64,000 bases of DNA from Ulota crispa (taxonomy: Eukaryota; Streptophyta; Bryopsida; Orthotrichales; Orthotrichaceae). Below are positions 31,558-41,321 of this stretch, in pieces (within the stretch, counting starts at the first letter, position 1; every line of letters begins with the position of its first letter). The DNA is taken from the NCBI GenBank assembly GCA_963920765.1, contig OY987246.1, forward strand, positions 17,170,868 through 17,234,867, read 5' to 3'. Below the pieces are notes generated by a model that was not told the origin of the DNA, made no database searches, and worked only from the letters and a program-made list of their open reading frames with translations. The translations under genes and the position numbers were made by a program.

Positions 31558-34500
31558 TCAATGAGAACCAGATCCATGTGAATCGCTGCCATACGAAGAT
31601 AGCCCTTCATCACCCTCAGGACAATTCGGAATTTCCGGAAGCATCAAGGAGCCCATACCGCTCAAAGTTTGCGAAAGCAAATGAAGGCTTCCACCATTCT
31701 TCTTGAACTCACTGACACGTTTCCCCAAAATTTGTTCAAATCTCATGTGCTCTTGTTTTTGTAGGTTCCGTAGCTCCCTTGCAATGTTTTTATGTCTCTG
31801 AAACACACCAAAACACAAGCACAGCGTCAAACCTCACCACAGTGTCGTAACAATCAATGGTAACCGCTCCCTGTTCCAGAAGGGAGAAAACATAAACGCC
31901 ACTAATGTTTAGAAATGAATTTGCCAAAACCCTGGTATTACAGCAGCACATGAACAGAAATAACCACAGAATTGGCGTTGAAAGAAAAAGTTGTGCCATT
32001 GAAACCTGCGAGCATCTGTCAAGATCCAAATTTCTGGTCTTTCGGAGTTCATCTCGGCCTTGAGCAGCACGTTGCAACAACACCTCCATCTCGTTTTGTT
32101 GCTTGGCTCGAAGAGCTTGCTCCTTGATTGCTACCTCAGCTGCATATGCTGCAAGGGTTGCTTGTAGCTCTATGTGCTCCATCCTATCTGCAATACGTTT
32201 AACTTCATCCGCCTCTAAATATTTCCCTTGCTTTCCAAGAAAAGTCTACAGGACAAAAAATCAGAGAATTGGTGATTAATCCTACTAGTAAACAATATAG
32301 GTAAGACAGAGTAATGCAATACTTAGGGACGCTTCACACTACATCCCGCGTCCCACTAAAAGCTTACAACCATATTGGTTGAGAGTCAAAAGTTGGGACT
32401 TGGCAATTCACATCACGTCCCAAGTTCTACGTCCTGGTTTTGCATTTTACCTACACCAAATAGTGCATTTAGGTTGCCCCATACTAATTTCTTGACATTT
32501 CACACTATTTAAATACTTACGGTTGCTACAGTAATTTTCATCAATAATTACTACAATAAATTCTTTTTAAAAGGCTTGGCAACTACTACAAAATTTTAGA
32601 AAGACAAACTAACAATATCCAAGTTGTAAACCAAGTGAAATTTAAATATATAAAGAGTTGCATGCACTTCCAAGTGGGCAAGTGGTGGGTCATGAGGTAA
32701 CTTTCCAAGGTAAGGCAACCTAATTGTTGAGGCAACCTAAATGCACTATTTGGTGTACATAACAACACTTTTGAAAGTTTTGGCGCCAAGAAGGTGAATT
32801 CACTCAAGGTTTGGGTCGATTATTTTGCTAAACCCAACTTTCAGCCCAAGTTCCACTAACATTTTTGCATAAAATATTCATGGCTTTCTATAGTACTTCT
32901 TTTTGCCCTCAATGACCAAGCAAAGCTCAGATTTCATGTTGAGGTGGGACTTGGAGAGATGGGACATGGGAGGTAGTGTGAACCGTCCCCTTCAGCCAAG
33001 AATGGACCGAGAGCAAAGGCCTAGAAATGGGCTCAATTTTGGTCACGTAGTTTTTAAAAGAAATTTGAAGTAAAACCTTCAAACCTCATCAAAATTTCGA
33101 AGCGCGAACAACTCTACAAATGCAATGGAGTGACATCTCTAAACTTTGGTGTTGGCAAGGATTACCTGGACTTTCCTGTGCTTCAGAAGCTCGCGAGACC
33201 ATTGAGGCTTGGTGGGTGTTTTCGCAGCCATTCGTTGCCTGAAGGCTTGTAAAACGCCGATTTGTTGACGTTTGAGTTTGGCTGCATGTTCTACAACACC
33301 TTTGTGGAACTCATGCAGTTTCTCATCCCAGAGCTGTTCAAACACAAGTTCAATTTCACAAGCTTGACTTTCAGTTTTGGCAAATGCTAAGTTAATACAA
33401 AAAAAATTGTTGCTTAAAAAACATACAAAAGTACACTGAATGAAGAGTATCGTACTTACCCGATTTCTCTCCGAGGTTTCCTGATTGTATGCTCTTTTAG
33501 ATTCGTCTCTCTCTTTGCCATGTCTTTCAAGCATGGCTCCTTTCCTCTTGTTATCCTCCAAGACCTACAAACAGACTTTCATTACATAAAATAATAGTCT
33601 CTGTAGACTGAAATGCAACTGTTGTCATATCTACCCAAATCTGCTCTATTCATGTAATTATGAACTCTGTTGGCAAAACATAAGGAAATTTTCTGATGTT
33701 GAGTTGCATAAAACTCCCAATCATTTGCATACAAAATGTGCAAAATAGCGAGAGATCCCTCGATCTTTTGCATACGAAAAATTATTTCTGAGCTATGTAT
33801 AGTCCAAAAATAGTTAAACATGTCATAACAGTAGGTTTTAGTATTCGTTCAATACAATGCATTCCACAGCAAATGCTTTCAGTGGTGAATGTGTGTATAT
33901 GCATGGCAACTTGGGAATGGATCCCAATTGTTTAGAATTTCACCTTGGTTGAATGTTCTCAGTGATAAAAGTACCTTAACGCCGTTAAGACGTTGAGCAG
34001 CAGCTCGCGCCTCCATGTAATTACCGTCGTTTTCAGCTTTCTTCTTATGTTCTTCGAGAGCCCTGATAACCTCGAGCACCTTCATCCAAAAAAAGTCGGC
34101 AAAGCACAAAGTGAGAATCGTCACAAGTTCTTAAATACTGGCACGTGAATCACATGTTTCCAAAGACATAACATACTGAAGATATCGTACTTGTGGGGAG
34201 AGGGCAGGATAAGTGATCTCCATGGAAGTCCTTCGACTGGGACTTCTTTGCAGCGTTTTGAAACTCCCAGTGTTGGTAGTCCCCGTCATACTCACGCTAT
34301 TCCTGCAGTCACCTCATATCAGTCATTCATTCATCAGCAATATATAAACGTAAAACTAACAGGACAAATTATTGTGGTTAACAAAGTGAAGAATAGCTTA
34401 AAATCCTGTACCGAGATCCCAGAAACGAAGGGTAGCGAGATTCCTTTCTCTCAAGATGCGCTGCTAGCTGCACCAGCATAGCCATTGCATCAGAACAGAT

Positions 34501-35381
34501 CAGTAGCAATTCAGTACAAGCACCTAAGAGCATCCGCTGTCCGCACCCTTGCACGCAACCTGGAGCACTAAAAAGTAGACTAAAAAGTAGGTGTCCAAGG
34601 TGTATCCACAATCACGGCTTGTTCATATCTCCAATGCCTCACCCTTGCCCTCAAGCAGGTTCAACAAGCAAGCCCTGAGAGCGTATCACGGAAGACAAGT
34701 GTCATGCTTCAATTGTGGGCCTCTTTTGTCAACCAATCAACCAGTTTCAATTGTCCTGGATTTGAGCATGCTAACATTCATCAAACCCTAAACATTTTAG
34801 TGTTTGAGATACAATTGAGCACAAACCCTGGCTTGCATATGGCATTGGCACGTCTGCGGTGAGGCACGCCAGAGCAACCACGCCAAGTGCTTTTGAGGGC
34901 CTGTTTTGCATACAAGAGTGCAGATGCTCTAAAAACTTTCATTAGACCTTTCAGTGGCACATACCAGAGAGACGGGAATGCCACTCTTTTGACCAGTGGT
35001 CTCTTTGAAAGCGTAGTACGTCATCTTGAGCGAGGAGACGTTGTCCAGCTTGCCATTGGGAGTGGTGGCGTCGCCATCCCAGTCTCGGCCTGTTTCGGAC
35101 GCAGACAACAAATTCTTGGAATACTTGTCGCCACCCTCAGCGTCCGTGTGCTTAGGCAATCTGGTGGTGAACATGAACTCCTCTCTGCCCTCATGATCAT
35201 CCAAGTCTTTGACAAACCGCGTGATCTCCTTCTCCACGTCGATGTGCTGGTTAATCTCTGGAAACGACATCTGAAACAAGGGGGAATCATCGCTGTTCGG
35301 TGTCCTCGGAGATCGGTTTGAGGGAGACTGCACCCGAGACAGAGAGGGTGGCAAGCTGCTATGGCTGTCGGAGCTCGACAT
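31558..35381 (-). CDS. Conserved coiled-coil protein, 8 exons, function unknown
   Basis: Exons on the minus strand: 35381-34965, 34467-34412, 34302-34191, 34079-33975, 33564-33460, 33333-33166, 32245-32006, 31797-31558. They join in frame through GT-AG introns to 480 aa ending in TGA. Residues 1-195 are low-complexity, Ser/Pro-rich and charged, probably disordered. From about 196 to 440 the protein is almost continuous charged helix (EEHKKKAENDGNYMEARAAA, ELLKHRKVQ, GKQGKYLEADEVK, LRKTRNLDLDR), that is, a long coiled coil. The tail is Gly/Ser-rich. The arrangement 'KHRKVQ..L.KQ.KY.EA..VK..AD..E' resembles coiled-coil proteins I recall from flagellated protists; that is memory of a pattern, not a search. 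No catalytic motif is seen. Introns 1 and 6 carry transposon insertions. The gene is divergent from TRAPPC2 across 1.7 kb. The gene model is firm; the function is not known to me. Confidence 0.88.
32336..32990. mobile_element. Harbinger-like MITE, family G, in intron 6 of the coiled-coil gene
   Basis: GGGACGCTTCACACTACATCC and its complement ...TAGTGTGAACCGTCCC; left flank TTA, right flank TTC. A second inverted-repeat element is nested at about 32450-32759 (TACACCAAATAGTGCATTTA and complement). Confidence 0.65.
34528..34929. mobile_element. Harbinger-like MITE, 402 bp, in intron 1 of the coiled-coil gene, TSD TAA
   Basis: GAGCATCCGCTGTCC... and ...GTGCAGATGCTC between TAA (34525-34527) and TAA (34930-34932). 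The insertion lies 35 bp from the exon 1 donor. Confidence 0.8.
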
Positions 35382-37098
35382 TGCTTTGAAACCTGTCTTT
35401 TCTCTAGTGTAATTCAAGCTAAAAGTCTTCAAGCTCCTCTAGCTTGAAATTTGAATTACCGATGTGCGACGAGGGGGACACAATTTCTACCCTATGTCCA
35501 TACCAATCCACATTGTTCACGCCGAGAATGTTGCCGTTCTTTCAATAAAATGACGTAAGCCTATTCCACCTGTGGAAATCATTGATCCGACACGCACTCT
35601 TCTTCTGTGAAAGGATTTGAAAGTACGCCTCGTGATTTGATATGAGGTTTTCGTGTCCATTTGTGCAACAATCAGAGGTGGAACACACTGTGAAAACATC
35701 CTAAGTTAAAGACCTCCATTCCAGCCACGAAGCATCGCTAAATCAACATTTAAATCCTCGAGAGCCAGATCGTAATGCTCGCTTCCTTGAGCAACTTGAT
35801 ATTGAACAGAGTAGATTCATCTTTGGGAAATTATGCCACCGATGCACAGTCTTCTTCTTTGCAAGGATTTGAAAGTACGCCTCGTGATTTGATATGAGGT
35901 TTCCGTGTCCATTTGTGCAACAACCAGGGGCATTCTAATTTAAAGACCTCCATTGCAGCCACGAAACATTGCTAAATCAACGTTTAAAATCCTCGAGGAA
36001 CTGGAGCCAGATCGTAATGCTCGCTTTCTTGAACAACTTAACATTGAACAGAGTAAAGTAATCTTTAGGGAATTATGCCACTGATGCACAGTCTTCTTCT
36101 TTGCAAGGATTTGAAAGTATGGCTAGAGATCTGACACGAGATTTGCGTGTCCACTTGCGCAACAACAACAAGGATAGAACACATTTAAACTAAAAAGCTC
36201 CATTCCGGTTCAAATCTTTGGCATAAACACGATGCTGGAATCGGCATTTTCATACCGTGAGTCCTGAGGCAACTGGAGCCGCATCCCAAGATTTTCTTCG
36301 CATGAGCATCCCTTAACCTGACAAAACAATCTTTTGAAGCCATAATCGGATCAAAATAACCGCAACAAAGAAGAGAAAAAGTGTCGCGGCCAAAAGGTGT
36401 ACACATTTTAAGGATCCAGGACTTGGAGGCTCTGTGATTCTTCTACAAAAGCCCTAGCACTACAGACAGAGCTTCCGGCAGCTACCACTTTCGAAACGAA
36501 TTGGGAGGGAGATGACCTCGGGCGGCGGTTGGGCATTCAATTGTCACGATCTGAAGCGCCCAAGTCGTCCACCTAGGTCACAAAAACTCCATCCAGTCAG
36601 AAAGTTACCGGTATCCTCCAACCGTTGCTCTCCACGTCAGCACATTTTCGGGTTCCCTTTCGTACTCATCCCTCGCCCTTTTCAGCGGAGTCTGCAGGCT
36701 TCATTTTCTACGAGATGGCTCGGATGCCGCGGTTTCTTTTTCTATTACGATTCAGGAGATTTGTAGATCTGTGGCGAGCCGTTAAGTATTGTTCGCGCCT
36801 TTTCGAAGAGTCGGTGCTCAAAATATTAGTGAATGTTTTCAAGTAGTCTAAAGAAACAGAGGAAACGAAACCCTAACTTGCCTCGATCTCCATTTTTTTG
36901 TAGTCCCGAAACTTTGCTTTCGAAGTTTATAATTCCGCATTGTGATTCGCCTTTTCTGACCTAGGTTTTGTTATTTCGGTACAGATTTGTGGTTCAAACG
37001 ACGTCCTTGAGTTCCATGAACGTGACGGGGAGTGCGGATCGAACATCCAGGCGGTGATTTTGCGGATTAACGAGTGGTGATTGCGCATCTGGAGAAAG
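35382..37098. promoter_or_regulatory. Shared upstream region of the divergent coiled-coil gene and TRAPPC2
   Basis: Both start codons face away from this 1.7-kb interval, so it must hold both promoters and 5' UTRs. It includes the tandem repeats at 35590-36230. No core promoter element can be fixed by eye. Confidence 0.55.
35590..36230. repeat. Tandem triplication (periods about 262 and 232 bp)
   Basis: Three copies of a block containing CTTCTTCT(TT)GCAAGGATTTGAAAG, TTGATATGAGGTTT..GTGTCC, CTCCATT.CAGCCACGAA and GCCAGATCGTAATGCTCGC; the AAGGATTTG anchors are at 35611, 35873 and 36105. The third copy is partial and more diverged. Confidence 0.85.
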
Positions 37099-39388
37099 AT
37101 GTCGAGCACGGCCTGCTTCGTTATTGTGTCGCGCAATGACAGTCCGATTTATGAAAGTGAAGTTGGAACTGCTCCCAAGGTATTGCTCGCTACTCGCCAT
37201 TGTTGAGACAGTCCTTCGTAATTTTTGTTGCGAGTCATTCCACGGTGAATCCTTCTAATGGTGAATGCTTGTGAAAAACTGGCAACTTAGGAGTGGATAG
37301 TAGAAGTCTTTAACCTTCAACCTTTTTTTTGCACCTCTCGCTAGTGGCATCGTCCTGAATAGAACTTTTCTAGGTTTAACGGAGGCAAATGCAGTGGATT
37401 TCTTGTCAAGATCATAATATAATATGTATGCTTGTAATGGCCTTCGTTGCCTTTGAAAATGCAGAAAGACGAAGCAGCACATCTGCATCAATTTATTCTG
37501 CATGCTTCCCTTGACATTGTCCAAGATGTTGTTTGGAACACCAACAACATGTAAGCTTTACTTGCCACAAGCATCTCTGCAAAAATCTGCTAAGATTGTT
37601 GAATTTTTTTGTGCAGTTTCCCTCTCTCTACTTGCATGATCTCATTACAGAATATTTGAGCGCAGCTGTTCAATAAGACTAGACCTATTCAGAAACTTCT
37701 AAAAATTATAGCATGTGATTCTGAGGAATTGTCCCCGTGAAGACCTTCTCAGAATCACACGAAAGGTTCTCTAACAATTGTTGAAACAGTGAAGCTTTTT
37801 ATTTGAAATTGCTGCTCTGTTCCTATCAGTTGAAAGTAATATACTCCCTTTGTCTCTCTAAAAACGTCCAAAAAGCTTCCTTGCAAAGGATTAACTGTGT
37901 TTTTAGTCTGTGCGCTAGTGACATGCGTTCTAGAATCAATATATCAATTACCAAATGTATGCAAAATCTCCAGCTTTGATGTTGCCGTTTGAGCACCAAA
38001 TTCCATGCAAAAAGTACCATATTTGTGTATGCTCCTCATTATTGATGATTTAAAGATTAGTAGCAACAATGATACCTCATATGGGCAAGGCCAAGCTTGG
38101 TAGGAGAGGAATGCTCTCTAATCGCTTAACTTGCCCCATGAGATCATTGAACATGGCAAACGCTTTCTCAGCGCTTGAAATCAGCAGAAGGGAGCTGTTT
38201 AGGGGTACAAGAAATGTGTCTGATTCGGAGCTTTTTAGAGGGACAGAGGGAGTATTTTTTATTATCACCGCAAGTCATTGGAACGATACTACTCCCTTGA
38301 AATCTTTTGTATGATTATGATTGTTTCGGGTTTTCAGGTTTTTGAAGTTGGTGGATAAGTTCAATGATTTGCTGGTCTCTGTGTACGTGACCGCGGGCCA
38401 CACTCGGCTGATGCTACTGCACGACTCTCGAAATGAGGACGGCATCAAAAATTTCTTTCAAGAAGTCCATGAGCTCTATATTAAGGTGAATTTCTGCAGC
38501 CCTTCCTCCCATAATGTCAGGTCAAGTTTCTAGGTATATGTATTACTCTCGTTAGCTACTCATAAGAGGGTTAGAGTTCATAACTCTTCTCCTCTTTGTG
38601 ATCCCTTCAATCAACGAGAAGTACCAATGTGAATGTTGAAAAATTGACATCATATCCCATAACTTGCTAGTTTTTTAGAACTTAAGTATTGAGGCTCATG
38701 ATTTTGCCACTTTCTCAAAACAGGTTTAACGGAACATTGAACTCGTAAAGCATGCCCTTTTCTAATATTAGGAAATTTCATCAATTATTTGCAGTACCGG
38801 CTCTGCCGACGAGCATTGGTTTCTATGCTGTTAATTTTAGGGAAAATTTCATGGATTCCCCTAAAGTTTGCAATGTTTGCATGGATACCCCTACTTTTTC
38901 AGAAATTGCACAAATACCCTTGGATCAAATTTTCAGACATTTGTTTTGTTGTGCATGCCACTTCTCTTCTTACTTTGTGCGAACGTTGCTTCTTTTTTGG
39001 TTCATTTCATTCTCTTCTTAAACATTGGTCATGAAGGAAGTACGAGCACAACAAATAAATCCTGAAATCATGGTCCAAGGGTATTTGTGTAATTTCTGAT
39101 AAAGCAGGTGTGTCTATGTAAATATTGCAATCTTCAGGGGTGTCCATGAAAACTTTCCTTAATTTTGTTACATTGTAAAACAGGGGACGCAGAAGGGGAA
39201 ACTCAATGTACTAAACGGTTTTTGTCTTCTGAGTCTGGTGCTTTGAATTCCTCTAAGACTGCCTCAGTGACTGATGTAAGCTTCGTTAGCCGCAGATGTT
39301 GTTGAACCCTCTGTATGTGCCCGGCTCTCGCATCACCTCGCCGTTTTTTGATACAAGGGTCCGTGCTCTTGCAAGAAAGTATCTGTGA
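37099..39388 (+). CDS. TRAPPC2: Trafficking protein particle complex subunit 2 (sedlin), 4 exons
   Basis: Small longin-fold subunit of the TRAPP tethering complex, acting at ER-to-Golgi and Golgi membranes. Exons: 37099-37179, 37465-37550, 38338-38485, 39296-39388, all with GT-AG introns. They join to 135 aa, the family's usual length. Landmarks: N-terminus [19 protein letters not shown], then [47 protein letters not shown], and the C-terminal [15 protein letters not shown] followed by [12 protein letters not shown], all diagnostic of sedlin. The last exon starts right after a CGCAG acceptor with Met (ATG TTG TTG AAC) where I recall Ile in other species. Intron 2 contains a Stowaway-like element (37844-38252) and intron 3 a Mutator-like element (38840-39158). 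No break is seen, so the gene looks functional. Confidence 0.95.
37844..38252. mobile_element. Stowaway-like MITE, 409 bp, in TRAPPC2 intron 2
   Basis: CTCCCTTTGTCTCTCTAAAA... and ...TTTTTAGAGGGACAGAGGGAG between TA (37842-37843) and TA (38253-38254); the CTCCCT-TA ends are the Stowaway hallmark. A second copy lies at 51875-52323. Confidence 0.85.
38840..39158. mobile_element. Mutator-like MITE, 319 bp, in TRAPPC2 intron 3
   Basis: Same family as 16283-16600. Flanks TTAATTTTA and TTAATTTTG match at 8 of 9 bases. Confidence 0.82.
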
Positions 39389-39993
39389 GGTCCAGCTAGT
39401 AAACAAGGACAAGTATGGAAGAGGTAGAAGATATCCACAAATGAGGATACTTAGTCAGTATTCTGCATTCGCCCCGATTAACGATGCTCTGAACGACAAT
39501 TGCAAAACTACCTTAGATTGCTGAGGTTCCAATTGATGCAGAAAGTATTGCAGGTATTTGAGATGAAAATTTCCCTGGTAGGCTTAGATACTAGAGACGC
39601 TTTGCAGGGTGCAGCTAAGTGCGAGTTATGGAGTTTGACTGAAACACATTGATCCTCGTAGGGTATAATGGACGTAGGGAGTTGTTCTTCGCTGGTTTGC
39701 CAGCTTCGTGATGCTCCCGAGCGCCTATGCTGGTCTTTCCTGCCTCGAATTTGTTGTTTTTGGAGCATTGTATTCCACCTGTGCACTCCCATATAAACTT
39801 CGCAGGACTCTTAGAGGATCAATGTACTCCGTTGTATTGATTGACTTTCTCTGATAGGTTCACACCAGGTTTCTATACACGTCGCTTTCATGAGGTTTGT
39901 GAGCTGTTAAGCCTGGGTTTAACTTGTAAGATGCAGTTATCGTTGTACTGCATAGTTGTGTGCTTGAATTCATGAGATCGCTTCAGAAGTGCA

Positions 39994-40602
39994 ATGGGTT
40001 TGACATGTGAGTTCAACAAGTTGAAAACAGCTTTGATTATGAAGGGTTGCGTTTATGGCTTTGTAATAAAGACCAAGAGGAAATTGAGCTTGCTAAAGAT
40101 AGAAACGAAAGGGTGGTTGTGGACAAAATCTGGGGCAGGAGGCCTCATCCAGCTAAACTTGCCTAATGGTCGAAAATTTGAGTCATGGCTGGATGAATTT
40201 GTGAAGGGAGATTGGATTATAAACAATCGAAATGCCCTCATTGTTTGTAAAGAACATTCTTTCCTAGATAATTTGGTTTTCATCAATATAAGGAAAGCTT
40301 TCTACAATTGGTATACAAATTTGGTAAAGAATGTTAGAGCATCTGCACCTTTTGCACGCAACTTAGAGCACTCAAAAGTAGGTGTTCAAGGTGCACTCAC
40401 GCCCATGGGCTTGCTCAAATCTCTAATGTCCCACCCTTGCCCTCAAGCAAGTACTGATAGTGTCTCATGGAGGATAAGTGTTGAGCTTCAATTGTGGGCC
40501 TCTTATGTCAACCATTCAACAAGTTTCAATTATCCTAAATTTGGGCACCCTAACAATTCATCAATCCCTAGACGTTCTAGTGTTCAAGCTACAATTGAGT
40601 GA
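39994..40602 (+). CDS. Hypothetical ORF, 202 codons, interrupted by a transposon; probably not a gene now
   Basis: An open frame downstream of TRAPPC2. The first 114 residues come from unique DNA (LNLPNGRKFESWLDEFVKGD is the most protein-like part) and the rest reads through the Harbinger-like element that begins at 40337. I recognise no domain. It may be a chance ORF, a remnant of an older gene, or part of a longer spliced gene. No upstream exon is obvious. Confidence 0.2.
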   Translation: MGLTCEFNKLKTALIMKGCVYGFVIKTKRKLSLLKIETKGWLWTKSGAGGLIQLNLPNGRKFESWLDEFVKGDWIINNRNALIVCKEHSFLDNLVFINIRKAFYNWYTNLVKNVRASAPFARNLEHSKVGVQGALTPMGLLKSLMSHPCPQASTDSVSWRISVELQLWASYVNHSTSFNYPKFGHPNNSSIPRRSSVQATIE

Positions 40603-40703
40603 GCAGACAAGGCGTTGACACGTTTGCGATGAGGCACGTCACTCAAAGTGGCCACACAAAGTGCCCTCACGAGGCTATTGAGCGTGTGTGAATGCAAATG
40701 CTC
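40337..40703. mobile_element. Harbinger-like MITE, 367 bp, TSD TTA
   Basis: GAGCATCTGCACC...AATGCAAATGCTC between TTA (40334-40336) and TTA (40704-40706). Closest to the copy at 34528. Confidence 0.8.
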
Positions 40704-41000
40704 TTAGTCACACAATGAAACTAGAGTTTATAATGAAAAAAATCATGGGTACAACATTTCATGCTGAAGGACAAGATTTGCGAGTGTTTCCATTGGACCA
40801 CTCAGTTCACTAATCAGCAGTAGCTCCCTTCTTAGAAGAAAACCGAAAAATAAAAAAGGCTAAAAGAGGTGAACAATGCACCAAAACACATGGCTATGGC
40901 GATGGCATCTCCAAACCTTGAAGGATTCCAACTAGTTGTCCACGTACTGCTACGTTAAAAGGCAATATTTGGTCCACCTGGTAGAATCTTTGCAAATGGT

Positions 41001-41321
41001 GGGGGCGGTTCATACTATGTCTCACGTCCCATGTGACAAAGCCCACAGGAGTGCAAAATCCCATCTTTGTGAGCAAGAAAAGATGGGACTTGGGCTCAAA
41101 GATGGGTCTAGCATTTTGGTTGACTCAAACTTTGAGTGAAATTCCACTATTTTTTGGCGTCAAAACTTCCAAAAGTTTTGTCATGTAGACACCATATAAG
41201 CAAGTGCAATGTGCAACTTGAGGCATAGTGTGAAACACCAAGTTCAACCTTTTGCTTCTCTACCAATCAGATTCTCAGATTTCAGTGGGACTTGGGACGT
41301 GGGGCACAGTCTGAACCGACC
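41001..41321. mobile_element. Harbinger-like MITE, family G, overlapping the 3' end of the BAHD gene
   Basis: GGGGCGGTTCATACTATGTC and the inverted CACAGTCTGAACCGACC are its ends; inner blocks (CACGTCCCA, GACTTGGGACGTGGGG) match 32336-32990. The BAHD stop codon (41282-41284) and the preceding codons lie inside the right terminus. Exact TSD unclear. Confidence 0.65.
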
